NCBI GenBank assembly: GCA_013812065.1
Contig: JACCUC010000149.1
Coordinates: 1-19,551 of the forward strand
Length of the DNA stretch: 19,551 nt
Direction of reading: 5' to 3'
From: Thermoleophilaceae bacterium
GTDB lineage: Bacteria > Actinomycetota > Thermoleophilia > Solirubrobacterales > Thermoleophilaceae
The notes beneath the pieces were generated by a model. That model had not been told where the DNA came from, ran no database searches, and saw nothing but the letters and a program-made list of their open reading frames with translations. Shown here in pieces: positions 5,905 to 13,694 of this stretch (positions are counted from its first letter, which is position 1; each line of letters opens with the position of its first letter). The position numbers and the translations under genes are program-made.

Positions 5905-7221
5905 ATGGAAGCTGCGCTCACCTTCCCCATCTCCCACGCGCGCGTCGAGGTTCGTGGCGGCGCAATCTACATCGACGGCCTCTCGATCGACGACCGCACG
6001 CTCGCCGAGCTCGTCGAGCGCCGGCTCGAGCAGGGCGTCACCGGCGAGGAGACCGTCCGCGACGCGCTCGAGATCGGCGCCCGCGTGCTCGACCGGGAGG
6101 CCACCGGGGCCGAGGTCGACTTCGTCCGGCGCGAGTTCGAGAAGCTCTCCGGCGAGGTCGAGCGCTCGTTCGCCGAGAAGGCACGCGGCGTCGCCGAGCA
6201 GATGCAGGGCCAGTTCGAGCGCTTCCTCGGCGAGGACTCGGGTGCGATGGCCAAGGCGCTCGACGCGCACGCCGACGACCTCGGCGAGCTCATGGCGCGC
6301 AACTTCGGCGGCGAGCGCAACACCGCCGTCCAGCACCAGATCCGCGAGTTGACGGTACGGACGCTCAAGGAGTCGCACGCCGATCTCCTGCGCCAGTTCT
6401 CGGCCCAGGACGGACACAACCCGCTGGCGGACTTCAAGGGCGCGGTCGTCCGTGAGCTGAAGGCCGCCCGTGACAAGGACGACACCTTCCTGCGCCGGCT
6501 GACCGAGCTCGGCGGTGAGATCCAGCGCCTGCGCGACGCCGAGGAGAGCCGCACCGAGATCGACGCCGAGCGCGAGCGGGGGACCGCCAAGGGACGGAGC
6601 TTCGAGCAGGCCTGCTTCGACGCGCTCGAGGGCATGGCGGCGGCGCGCGGCGACGTCGCCCACCACGTCGGCGACGAGCGCTCGGCGAGCGGCGGGAAGC
6701 TCGGCGACGTGGTCATCGAGCTCGAGGCCGCGCAAGCGGAGTGCCGCGGGCGGATCACGCTCGAGGTCAAGGACGAGCAGCTGTCCAAGAACAGGGCCTG
6801 GGACGTCCTCAACGGGTCGCTCGCCGAGCGCGACGCCGCCTTCGCGATCCTCGTCGTCGCCTCGGAGGCGAAGGTGCCCTCGGGCCGCGAGCCCCTGCAT
6901 GAGTACGAGGGCAACAAGATGATCGTCACCCTCGACAAGGATGAGCTCGACCCCCGCCCGCTCGAGCTCGCCTACCGCTACGCGCGCTGCCGGGTCCTCA
7001 TGGCCCGAGAGCGCGAGCTCGAGGTCGACGCCGCCGGTGTCCGGGACGCGGCCGAGGAGGCCCTCTCGGCGCTCAAGGACGCCCAGCGTATTCGCGTCGC
7101 CCTCACCGGCGCGAGCAAGAGCGTCGGCAGCGCGAGAGAGGCGCTCGACGCGATGGTCGCTCGCGTGCAGGCGAGCATCGAGCGGGTGGAGGGAATGGTC
7201 GCGGCGGCCGAGAGCACCTGA
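5905..7221 (+). CDS. Coiled-coil protein with PD-(D/E)XK nuclease-like domain, unknown function
   Basis: 438 residues, no signal peptide or membrane segment. Residues 1-60 start with strand-rich VEVRGGAIYIDG. Residues about 60-225 are highly charged and helical, likely coiled coil. Residues about 228-365 resemble a PD-(D/E)XK core: helix RSFEQACFDALE with E234, GDVVIEL with D268, LEVK with E287 and K289, then helix KNRAWDVLNGSLAERDAAFAILV. The spacing D-x18-E-x-K fits this fold, and the layout of a coiled coil followed by a G-D-V…E-x-K core recalls DUF2130/RmuC-type proteins. Residues 370-438 return to helix. It may act on DNA, but no substrate is known and I cannot assign a named family. The ATG at 5905 is the first start after the divergent rmlA promoter region. 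A DUF3616-like gene follows 83 bases later on the same strand. Confidence 0.85.
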   Translation: MEAALTFPISHARVEVRGGAIYIDGLSIDDRTLAELVERRLEQGVTGEETVRDALEIGARVLDREATGAEVDFVRREFEKLSGEVERSFAEKARGVAEQMQGQFERFLGEDSGAMAKALDAHADDLGELMARNFGGERNTAVQHQIRELTVRTLKESHADLLRQFSAQDGHNPLADFKGAVVRELKAARDKDDTFLRRLTELGGEIQRLRDAEESRTEIDAERERGTAKGRSFEQACFDALEGMAAARGDVAHHVGDERSASGGKLGDVVIELEAAQAECRGRITLEVKDEQLSKNRAWDVLNGSLAERDAAFAILVVASEAKVPSGREPLHEYEGNKMIVTLDKDELDPRPLELAYRYARCRVLMARERELEVDAAGVRDAAEEALSALKDAQRIRVALTGASKSVGSAREALDAMVARVQASIERVEGMVAAAEST

Positions 7222-7304
7222 TAGCGCCGTGGCTCCCGGAGGCTTTGCAGCGTGGGTCGACGGGGTACCTGCATTTCACCCGGTTTCGACGAACGGACTC
7301 ACGT

Positions 7305-8450
7305 ATGGCCAAGCGGAACTCATCCGCGGTGCACACGGTCGACCTCAACCTCCATCCCAACGAGGCCTCGGACCTCCTGCGCGTCGAGAACGAGCGCATC
7401 CTCGACGCGCACGGGTGGGACCGCGCGTTCTGGACGGTGCTCGATGACGGAGCGGTCGAGAACTGCGTCGCCGTCGTCGGTCACGCGCGCGGCGGCGAGG
7501 AGGACGAGGCCTCTTGGGCCATCGCCCGCCCGCGCTTCCGTGTGAAGCGCAACAAGGACGCGACCGAGGACGCCGAGGCCTGCGCCCGTCAGGGTGGATG
7601 GATCTATCTCGTCGGCTCGCAGTACGGCGGCAAGTCCGGTCCGCTCGAAGGTAGGCGAGCCTTTCTCGCGCGCTTCTGGGAGGCCGACCTCACAGGCGAG
7701 GTCGGCGCGCAGAAGGTGGAGATGCAGGTGGCCATGAACAAGTTCAGGCTCCACCGTGCGGTCAACGATGCGCTCGCCGCCTTCGGCCCCGAGCTGTTAG
7801 GTCCGGGGCTCAAGGTAAGCAAGCGGTTCCTCGCCGCGAAACCGGACGGGGTCGGCAAGCGTGGGCGCGGACGTGTTCTCAAGACCGACGTGCCGATCAA
7901 CGTGGAGGGCGCCGCCTTCGACGACGAGGGCGCGATGTTGCTCGGGCTGCGCTATCCGGTCACCGCCGAGGGCAACCCGATCATCGCCGAGCTCATGGGC
8001 GCCGAGCGGTCGTTCGAGGATCGCCGCGCCGCGCCGGTCGCGCGGCGCTTCTGGGTCGTCGGCAACGTCGGCAGCCGCGAAGAGCCCGTTGGCTTCCGCG
8101 CGCTGCACCGGCGCGGACGCGAGCTCCACGCGATCGTCGGGAGCCTCGACTCGGTCGGCAAGGACAGCACGCTCCTTGAGGACCATCCCGAGGGAGGCAA
8201 CGCGATGTGCAGCCACATCCGGCTCAAGCTCTCGCGGGCCAAGGATGGCGGGCTCGTCGACGCCGAGACCGTCCAGACCTTCGACTTGCCGAACGTCGAG
8301 GGACTCGCCGCGGCCTCGGCCGGTCGCTTCTACTACGTCACCGACGAGGACGACCGCGTGCACATACGCCTCATGCGCCGCGAGACGGCGCAGGGCGCGC
8401 GCAATCGCCGGACGAGCGCCGCCGGTATGGTCAAGGCTGGCGCACAGTAA
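7305..8450 (+). CDS. DUF3616-like protein, probable beta-propeller, unknown function
   Basis: 381 residues from ATG 7305. YLVGSQYGGKSGPLEGRRAFLARF (about residues 101-124) and NVEGAAFDDEGAMLLGLRYPV (about 199-219), with a later DLPNVEGLAA and FYYVTDEDD, resemble the repeated E-G-(I/L/A)-A strand motifs of DUF3616 proteins, which look like beta-propellers. No signal peptide, membrane helix or enzyme motif is visible, so it is probably cytoplasmic. The frame is open back to a TTG at 7245, but MAKRNSS is the more natural N-terminus and the extra 20 residues are composition-poor. No clear Shine-Dalgarno or -10 box precedes 7305, so the gene may be co-transcribed with the upstream coiled-coil gene across the 83-base gap. 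The family assignment is from memory of motif style and is moderate. Confidence 0.8.
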   Translation: MAKRNSSAVHTVDLNLHPNEASDLLRVENERILDAHGWDRAFWTVLDDGAVENCVAVVGHARGGEEDEASWAIARPRFRVKRNKDATEDAEACARQGGWIYLVGSQYGGKSGPLEGRRAFLARFWEADLTGEVGAQKVEMQVAMNKFRLHRAVNDALAAFGPELLGPGLKVSKRFLAAKPDGVGKRGRGRVLKTDVPINVEGAAFDDEGAMLLGLRYPVTAEGNPIIAELMGAERSFEDRRAAPVARRFWVVGNVGSREEPVGFRALHRRGRELHAIVGSLDSVGKDSTLLEDHPEGGNAMCSHIRLKLSRAKDGGLVDAETVQTFDLPNVEGLAAASAGRFYYVTDEDDRVHIRLMRRETAQGARNRRTSAAGMVKAGAQ

Positions 8451-8476
8451 GCGGGGCGCGGAGGCGAGCGACGCCG

Positions 8477-10561
8477 CTAGGCGCGCACGACGCCCGCGAG
8501 CGCCTCCGCCGCCTCGAGCACCGCCCGCCGCGCATCCTCGGGCTCGAGCACCGCGGCGTCGCCCGCCTCCTTGAGGATCTCGCGGGCCAGCCAGGTCTCG
8601 CCGGCGTAGTGCAGCTCGACGACGACGGCGCCATCCTCGAGCTCCTCGATCACCGCGCGCTCCTCGCGCGCCCAGCGCGCCCGCTCCGGTGCCACCCACA
8701 CCCGCGCCGCGCGCGAGGCCGGAACCTCACCGGTGCGAGGCCAGCCCTCGACGTCGGGCTGGATGCCCGGGCGCGGCTCGAAGGTCTCGTCGAGGAGCTC
8801 GGCCGAGCGGATGCGGTCGAGGCGGAAGCTGCGGGCCGCGTCGCGCTCCGGATCGAAGGAGTGCAGGTACCAGCCCTCGCGCCCGTTCAGGAGCTGGTAC
8901 GGCTCGATCCGCCGGCCGACGAACTCGTCCTCGTTCTCCTTGTAGTAGTCGATCTCGAGTAGCCGGCGCTCGGCCACGGCCTGACTCACGAGGCGCGCGA
9001 TCTTGGAGTCGTCGCCGCGGGCGCTCGTCATCTGGAGGCCACCACCCGCGGGGTCCTCCCCGAGGGCGGTCACGACCTTCGCCCGCGCCGAGGCGAGCGA
9101 TCCCTCCGGTAGATGCTCGCCGAGCAGATCGATAGCCGCGACGAGGGCCTTGGCCTCGAGTGGAAGGAGGCGCGCGGGGCGCGCGAAGCTGTCGCCGTAG
9201 GGCTCGGGGTCGACCTCGATCTGATCGCCCTGGACCTCGGCGTAGAGAACGTAGTTGCCGCCGCCGAAGTTGACGATGTTGAGCACACTGACATCCTCGC
9301 GCAGCTCCTCGGCGGAGATCTGCAGCGTCTGACACAGCTCCGGGACGTCGAGCTTGCGGGCCTCGCGGGCGGCCTGGACGAGGATGCCGGTGAGGGTCAT
9401 GAGCCGAGCGAGCCGCTCCGGGCGGATGGTGGTCTCGCGCTGACCGTCGCCGGGCGACTCGTATCCGTTCCCGCCTCCCGCGCCCCCGGCTTCGGCGCGC
9501 CCAACCACCGCCGGGGAGATGGCGAGCGAGCCCGAGTGGCGCTCGACGACGAGCCGCACGCGCTCGGTCACCTCCTCGACGAGCTCGTCGGAACCGAGAA
9601 TGCGGGCGCGCTCGCCAAGCCCGAGCACCCAGGAGACGAGCAGACGCCGGTCGGAGTATGGGGTCTCGAAGACGATCCCGTCGTCGTCGGGCGCGTCGTC
9701 CGCCTCGCCGGCGGGCACGACCGTGCCGACGTGGCCGAAGTGGCGCTCGACGAGCCAGTCGACCCGGCTGGATACCCAGATCCGCGCCGTGCCCACGGGC
9801 TCGCCGAGCTGCCAATCGGCGCGGGTGGCGTAGACGCGCGGGTCGAAGTCCTTGGGCGGCGTGAAGTCGTGCTCGGACTTGCTCGCGTAGGCGACCTTGC
9901 CGCGGATCCGCGAGAGCCGGAAGATGCGGATGTCGTCGCGCTCGCGGGCGCGACCGATCAGGTAGAAGCGACCGCCGCGAAAGAGCAGCTGGTAGGGATC
10001 GACGCGGCGGGTCTCCTCGGCGTCGCGACCCATGGTGTAGTAGTCGAAGACGATCGTCTTGCGGCGGAAGATGGCGGTCTCGATCTTGCCCAGGCGCTGT
10101 GAGACGTCGCGCCCGCCCGCGGTCGCCGTGATCGCGAGAGAGACCGATCGCTCCTCGGGGGCGGTCAGCGGCGACGGGTGTCCCCAGGACAGTTGCTGCA
10201 AGGCGAGCCGCAGCGGCTCGGCGTACGCGAACTCGCCGTCGAGCAGAGCCAGCGCGGTCCGCAGGGCACCGAGCTCCTGGTCGGTGAACTCGATCGCCGA
10301 GAGGTAGAAGTTCTCGGGCGGAAGCGTGTAGTTCTCGGCGTCGAAGTAGCCTTCGGCGGGCTTGTCGACCTTGAGCTCGATGCCGAGCGAGTCGAGCTCG
10401 GCGCGGTCGGCGTAGAAGCGGCGCGCGAACGCGTCGTCGTTCATGCCGGCGTAGCCCTCGACCGCCTCCTTGATCTCGAGCGCCGTCACCGGGCGGCGCT
10501 CGGCCATCAGAAAGGAGATCAGCGAAAGCTGGCGGATCAGCTTCTCGGTGTCCTTGGCCAT
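8477..10561 (-). CDS. pafBC: PafB-PafC fusion, WYL-domain transcriptional regulator of DNA-damage response
   Basis: 694 residues made of two tandem copies of the HTH-WYL-WCX layout. First half: HTH (1 to about 70), WYL (about 155-225, with R-R-V-D-P-Y-Q-L and F199-Y-L), WCX (about 255-345). A Gly-rich linker follows (about 355-378). Second half: HTH-like (about 380-440), WYL (about 520-590, W564-Y-L and SFRLDRIR), WCX (about 610-690). In mycobacteria PafB and PafC are separate genes and form a heterodimer that activates LexA-independent DNA-repair genes. Fused versions are known from other actinobacteria. WYL domains are thought to sense single-stranded nucleic acid. The ATG at 10561 lies nine bases after a TATCCT -10-like box. 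The usual genetic neighbour pafA and the proteasome genes are not in this window. Confidence 0.92.
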   Translation of the reverse strand: MAKDTEKLIRQLSLISFLMAERRPVTALEIKEAVEGYAGMNDDAFARRFYADRAELDSLGIELKVDKPAEGYFDAENYTLPPENFYLSAIEFTDQELGALRTALALLDGEFAYAEPLRLALQQLSWGHPSPLTAPEERSVSLAITATAGGRDVSQRLGKIETAIFRRKTIVFDYYTMGRDAEETRRVDPYQLLFRGGRFYLIGRARERDDIRIFRLSRIRGKVAYASKSEHDFTPPKDFDPRVYATRADWQLGEPVGTARIWVSSRVDWLVERHFGHVGTVVPAGEADDAPDDDGIVFETPYSDRRLLVSWVLGLGERARILGSDELVEEVTERVRLVVERHSGSLAISPAVVGRAEAGGAGGGNGYESPGDGQRETTIRPERLARLMTLTGILVQAAREARKLDVPELCQTLQISAEELREDVSVLNIVNFGGGNYVLYAEVQGDQIEVDPEPYGDSFARPARLLPLEAKALVAAIDLLGEHLPEGSLASARAKVVTALGEDPAGGGLQMTSARGDDSKIARLVSQAVAERRLLEIDYYKENEDEFVGRRIEPYQLLNGREGWYLHSFDPERDAARSFRLDRIRSAELLDETFEPRPGIQPDVEGWPRTGEVPASRAARVWVAPERARWAREERAVIEELEDGAVVVELHYAGETWLAREILKEAGDAAVLEPEDARRAVLEAAEALAGVVRA

Positions 10562-10570
10562 GAGGCTACG

Positions 10571-10576
10571 AGGATA
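10571..10576 (-). promoter_or_regulatory. Possible -10 box (TATCCT) of the PafBC fusion gene
   Basis: TATCCT fits TAnnnT and is nine bases upstream of the ATG at 10561, with no Shine-Dalgarno between them. The message would have almost no leader. Confidence 0.45.
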
Positions 10577-10682
10577 GGTGGCGCCGCTCGGCGTCGCGGG
10601 CCGCTACGGGCGAGAAGTCACGCTTGTAGGTCGCTCTTTGCGGAGTTCGTGGGTCTTCGCACCCGAGCGTGCATCCGATGCC

Positions 10683-11258
10683 CTACGCGACGCGCACGGC
10701 CAGCCCCGGGTAGTCGATCAGGAGCCCGTGCTCGTCGTATTCGAGCTGGGCCGAGTAGTCGAGGGCCGGGGCCGAGTAGTCGTAACGGCGAAGCGCTCCA
10801 TCGTCCTCCGCGAGCGCGTAACCCTGTTGCAGAGGCTCGACGCTCAGATCGAGGGCGCGAACCCACGCCGCCGGCGCCTCCGCCCTTTTCCCAACCCCGA
10901 GCCCGAGGCGGCGGACGGGGAGCGCATTGGTCAAGACCGACGCTTCGAGATCGACGTCGAGGCAGCCCTCCAGAGCCGGCGCGGGCTGTCCGTCGAGCCG
11001 CCAGCGGCCCTCACCGTCGTGCTCGAGGGTCAGTGCGTGCGATCCCTTCCGCGAGCGACCCGCCACGTCTGCGTGCTCGGTGGTCCACGTCGGGCCGAGC
11101 CGAAGCAGGTAGCGAACCGCCCAGGGCTTCCCGTCCTCGACGGCCGTCGAGTGGCCCTCGACGAGGTAGCCAGGCTCGGTTCGGTCGATGAAGACGACTT
11201 CGAAACCGGTGCGGGCGCCCACGTGGCGCCAGGCAGCACGGACAGGCAGGTTCGGCAA
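10683..11258 (-). CDS. Putative glycolipid-binding protein (DUF1089/PF06475-like)
   Basis: 191 residues from TTG 11258. AAWRHVGARTGFEVVF near the N-terminus, GRWRLDGQPAPALEGCLDVDL (about 85-104), TNALPVRRL (110-118), and a C-terminal YSAQLEYDEHGLLIDYPGLAVRV match the putative glycolipid-binding family, whose members are about 190 residues long. The biochemical role is poorly established even for the family. The frame has no ATG or GTG near the N-terminus. TTG at 11258 gives a normal family length; TTG at 11282 would add eight residues; neither has a clear ribosome-binding site. The larger open frame reaching 12146 is the shadow of the upstream HD gene. It lies 62 bases downstream of the HD gene stop and is probably read through from it. 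Confidence 0.82.
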   Translation of the reverse strand: MPNLPVRAAWRHVGARTGFEVVFIDRTEPGYLVEGHSTAVEDGKPWAVRYLLRLGPTWTTEHADVAGRSRKGSHALTLEHDGEGRWRLDGQPAPALEGCLDVDLEASVLTNALPVRRLGLGVGKRAEAPAAWVRALDLSVEPLQQGYALAEDDGALRRYDYSAPALDYSAQLEYDEHGLLIDYPGLAVRVA

Positions 11259-11320
11259 CGTCCCGGTGCCGCGATACGCCAACTCAGGGGCCCGGCCTGG
11301 CCGAGCCGGCGTGGAGGCGC

Positions 11321-12337
11321 CTACGCCGCGTAGTGACCGTTCTCGCGCGGAGCGAAGTACGCGGCCGCCGAGATCCCCCGGTCGAAGCTCGACCACTGCT
11401 CGCCGTCGCCGAGGGTCTTCTCGATGCGATCGAAGCTTCCGAGCCGCCCGCCGAGGTTGTCCATCATATGGACGAGCGTCGCCTCCCGAGTACAGGGGAC
11501 GACCGGGCTTCCGTGCTCGAGCGCCCCGTGGTGGGAGAGGATGATGTGCAGGACGGCCTGGGCGGTGTCCGGTGGGAAGCCGGGCATGCTCTCGATCTCG
11601 CGCCGGACCATGTAGTAGCCGAGCGGGATCTCGCCCTGGAGGCGCCCGGCGTCGGTCATCTCGATCCCCTCGCCCGCCGCGGCGTAGGCCTCGATCTTGC
11701 CGATGTCGTGCAGGAGCGCCCCGGTGACCGCTACGTCGCGATCGAGGCCGGGGAAGGTCGTCGCGACCGCGCCGACCGCCTGGGCGACCGTCAGGCAGTG
11801 CTCGAGCAGGCCATGTCGATAGGCCTGGTGGTAGTGCTTGGCGGCGGGCGCCTCGCTCCAGACCCTCCACGTGTCCGAGCCTTCGGCGAAGAAGCGGCGC
11901 AGGAGCTCTCCCAGCGCCGGGGTACGAACGGTCTCGATCAGCGAGCGCAGGTCGCCGACCATCTGATCGACCGGCTGCGGCGGCGCGTCGTGCAGATCGG
12001 CGGGGTCGTACTCCTCGCGCTCGGCCGTCCGCAGCGCGCGCACGGTGAGCGTCGCTCCGTAGCGGGCATCGACCGAGAAGCCGCCCGTGACGTGCACGAC
12101 CGACCCGACGGCGCATGCGGCGAAGCAGTCGTCGACGGAATCCCACATTACGGCCTCGCAGGAGCCCGTGACGTCGCAGAGCTGAAGCTTCAGGAAGGGA
12201 TCGCCGTTCTTCTTGAGCCGGCGCGCGCGGTCGCGGACGAGGAAGATCGAGTCGACCCCCTCGCCGTCGGCGAGGTCGCGCACGTATGCCTTCGCCGGCG
12301 CATCGAGGGTCGGATGGCTGAGGGCCGACTGCGTCAT
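11321..12337 (-). CDS. OB-fold/HD-domain phosphohydrolase, YhaM-like 3'-5' exoribonuclease family
   Basis: 338 residues. An N-terminal OB-fold (about 24-103, containing FLKLQLCDVTGSCEAVMWD) binds nucleic acid. A C-terminal HD domain follows, with metal ligands H175 (in YRHGLLEH), H210-D211 (in LLHDIGK), H269/H270 and D293 (in HMMDNLGGRL). This order and length are those of YhaM/CMP-binding-factor proteins, which degrade RNA or single-stranded DNA 3' to 5'. All expected metal ligands are present, so it should be active; the preferred substrate is not decided by sequence. The ATG at 12337 follows a possible TACGTT -10 box (12348-12353, minus strand) by ten bases. The gene leads a minus-strand run with the glycolipid-binding gene and PafBC. 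Confidence 0.9.
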   Translation of the reverse strand: MTQSALSHPTLDAPAKAYVRDLADGEGVDSIFLVRDRARRLKKNGDPFLKLQLCDVTGSCEAVMWDSVDDCFAACAVGSVVHVTGGFSVDARYGATLTVRALRTAEREEYDPADLHDAPPQPVDQMVGDLRSLIETVRTPALGELLRRFFAEGSDTWRVWSEAPAAKHYHQAYRHGLLEHCLTVAQAVGAVATTFPGLDRDVAVTGALLHDIGKIEAYAAAGEGIEMTDAGRLQGEIPLGYYMVRREIESMPGFPPDTAQAVLHIILSHHGALEHGSPVVPCTREATLVHMMDNLGGRLGSFDRIEKTLGDGEQWSSFDRGISAAAYFAPRENGHYAA

Positions 12338-12377
12338 CGCGAGGGCGAACGTACCGGCCGCCTCGGACGCCTCGAGC

Positions 12378-13022
12378 TCAGCCGCCGTAGTACCGAAGCG
12401 CCCGCGCCCCGAGGTCGGCGGTCAACCGCCCGTTCTGGACCGCCGACACTCCCGAGGAGAGAAACGGCACGACGCGCGCGCCCATCCGCAGGGCCATCCT
12501 GCGGCTCACGAAGCGCATCAACCTGCTCTGCAGCGTCCGCTCGCCCGCGCGGTCGAGCCGGGAGCTCACGTAAGCGACCGCGATCGGCTGGCCGGTCCGA
12601 TCGAGTGCGGCGCGGGCCGCCGCCGGGGTCTCGTAAAGGTCCTGCAGGGCGAGCAGCTCGGCGGGGCGCATCGGATGCGCCGGGTCGAATCCGTGGGCCG
12701 CGGCCACGAAGAAGACCATCCGGCTCTGGAGCCAGGCGAGGGCCGCGAGGTCGGGGACCACGGTGAGCGCGCCTCCCGCTCCGACCACCGCGCCCTCCGC
12801 GCGCGCCATCCGCGCGTGCCGGCGCACCGCCTGGCCTGCGATCTCCTCCGGCGGGTGCCCTTGAGCTCGCAGGCGCTCGGCAAAGCGTCGAGCCGGGCCC
12901 GCGAAGCGCTCCGCGGCGGCGAGCGCGACGATCTCGGGCGCGCGGTCGGGCTCGGCCCGCAGGCGCGCGAGCAGGGAGGCGGGGGGCTCCTCGACGCCCT
13001 CCGGGGAGGGAGCTTGGGTCAC
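12378..13022 (-). CDS. EcsC family protein
   Basis: 214 residues. The central segment (about 70-112), with a run of small residues AVVGAGGALTVVPDLAALAWLQSRMVF, then HGFDP (110-114) and a following helix rich in Leu and Ala, resembles the EcsC family (PF12787). That family is named after a gene next to a B. subtilis ABC transporter; its molecular function is not established. The central hydrophobic stretch could associate with a membrane. The start is GTG 13022. A TATGCT box ends eight bases upstream, consistent with a leaderless or nearly leaderless message. The stop is 40 bases from the start of the HD gene on the same strand, and the promoter diverges from the ferritin-like gene. Confidence 0.8.
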   Translation of the reverse strand: MTQAPSPEGVEEPPASLLARLRAEPDRAPEIVALAAAERFAGPARRFAERLRAQGHPPEEIAGQAVRRHARMARAEGAVVGAGGALTVVPDLAALAWLQSRMVFFVAAAHGFDPAHPMRPAELLALQDLYETPAAARAALDRTGQPIAVAYVSSRLDRAGERTLQSRLMRFVSRRMALRMGARVVPFLSSGVSAVQNGRLTADLGARALRYYGG

Positions 13023-13030
13023 AGCGCGCG

Positions 13031-13036
13031 AGCATA
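13031..13036 (-). promoter_or_regulatory. Probable -10 box (TATGCT) of the EcsC-family gene
   Basis: TATGCT on the minus strand is followed by eight bases (CGCGCGCT) and the GTG at 13022. It fits TAnnnT, and no Shine-Dalgarno lies in between. Confidence 0.55.
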
Positions 13037-13081
13037 GGTGACGTGGGTTTGCCGTCTGCGTGGCGCGGGCAACCGGACGTC

Positions 13082-13603
13082 ATGACCTCTTCGGATATTC
13101 CCAGCGCGCCCACAGCCGGCATCCTCAGCGAGGACCACCGCTACGCGCGCGAGCAGATCATCGAGATGCTCCAGCAGGCCTACTTCATGGAGCTCGAGAC
13201 CGTGATGAGCTACCTCACGAACTCGATCAACCCCGACGGAGTGCGCGCCCAGGAGATCAAGGAGTCCCTCGACGAGGACATCCAGGAGGAGCTCGGGCAC
13301 GCCCAGCAGTTCGCCAACCGCATCAAGGAGCTCTACGGAGTCGTGCCCGGCTCGCTCGAGTTCAAGGCCGAGCAGAGCTTTCTCCAGCCACCGACCGAGC
13401 AGACCGACGTCGTGCACGTGATCAAGGGCGTCATCCAGGCCGAGACCGGCGCCATCGAGCACTACGCGAGCATCATCGAGTTCTGCGACGACGTCGACCT
13501 CGTCACCCAGGACATGGTGATCGCGATCCAGCGCGACGAGGAGGGCCACCGCCGCCTGTTCGAGGGCTTCCTGCGCGAGTATCAGGCCGAGGGCCGGGCG
13601 TAG
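13082..13603 (+). CDS. Ferritin-like diiron protein (bacterioferritin-type)
   Basis: 173 residues forming a four-helix bundle. Iron ligands of the ferritin pattern are present: E37/E39 in MELETVMSYL, E70-x2-H73 in EELGHAQQF, E121 (and E126) in QAETGAIEHY, and E153-x2-H156 in RDEEGHRRLF. The spacing is that of bacterioferritin/Dps-like ferroxidases, which oxidise Fe(II) and may store iron in a cage. No haem-ligand methionine can be assigned with confidence, so a general ferritin-like call is safer than bacterioferritin. ATG 13082 is chosen. An in-frame GTG at 13043 would add 13 residues but sits in the divergent promoter region. A weak CCGGAC is the only ribosome-site-like sequence. A strong hairpin follows the stop codon. 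Confidence 0.88.
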   Translation: MTSSDIPSAPTAGILSEDHRYAREQIIEMLQQAYFMELETVMSYLTNSINPDGVRAQEIKESLDEDIQEELGHAQQFANRIKELYGVVPGSLEFKAEQSFLQPPTEQTDVVHVIKGVIQAETGAIEHYASIIEFCDDVDLVTQDMVIAIQRDEEGHRRLFEGFLREYQAEGRA

Positions 13604-13607
13604 GGGA

Positions 13608-13624
13608 GGCCCGCGGCGCGGGCC
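13608..13624 (+). terminator. Perfect 7-bp GC hairpin after the ferritin-like gene
   Basis: GGCCCGC, loop GGC, GCGGGCC, four bases past the stop codon. It is a very stable stem without a U-tract, as is common for terminators in high-GC actinobacteria. Confidence 0.55.
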
Positions 13625-13648
13625 GGCGAGGCCGGTCAGCTCGCACCC

Positions 13649-13673
13649 AGGAGGAACCGGCATGTCCGGCTGA
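13649..13673 (+). other. Three-codon ORF (Met-Ser-Gly-stop) with a perfect Shine-Dalgarno
   Basis: AGGAGG at 13649-13654, seven bases, then ATG TCC GGC TGA (13662-13673). It is the only consensus Shine-Dalgarno I noticed next to an ATG in the window, yet it serves an ORF of three codons. It lies between the terminator-like hairpin of the ferritin gene and the -10 box of the PAC2 gene. It could be a minimal leader ORF, the remnant of a lost gene start, or chance. Confidence 0.35.
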
Positions 13674-13682
13674 ACGCACGGG

Positions 13683-13688
13683 TACGGT
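13683..13688 (+). promoter_or_regulatory. Probable leaderless -10 box (TACGGT) of the PAC2 gene
   Basis: TACGGT followed by six bases (GACTGG) and the ATG at 13695. This is the expected spacing for a leaderless actinobacterial promoter and supports that ATG as the start. Confidence 0.55.
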
Positions 13689-13694
13689 GACTGG

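Noticed and set aside
5899..6938. Two long minus-strand frames opposite the coiled-coil/nuclease-like gene
   Set aside because: They are rich in Arg/Ser or Leu/Asp repeats produced by antisense reading of charged helices; the + strand product has coherent strand and motif structure.
9113..10102. 329-codon + strand frame opposite PafBC
   Set aside because: Shadow of a gene with two complete HTH-WYL-WCX units.
10562..10682. PafBC-type RecA-NDp promoter motif or LexA box near the PafBC gene
   Set aside because: No TTGTC-type element at the right distance from the -10 box and no GAAC-N4-GTTC dyad; only a 5-bp-arm repeat (GCATC-C-GATGC, 10671-10681) is present.
11333..12766. 477-codon + strand frame opposite the HD and EcsC genes
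   Set aside because: Spans two unrelated genes and the gap between them; no domain pattern.
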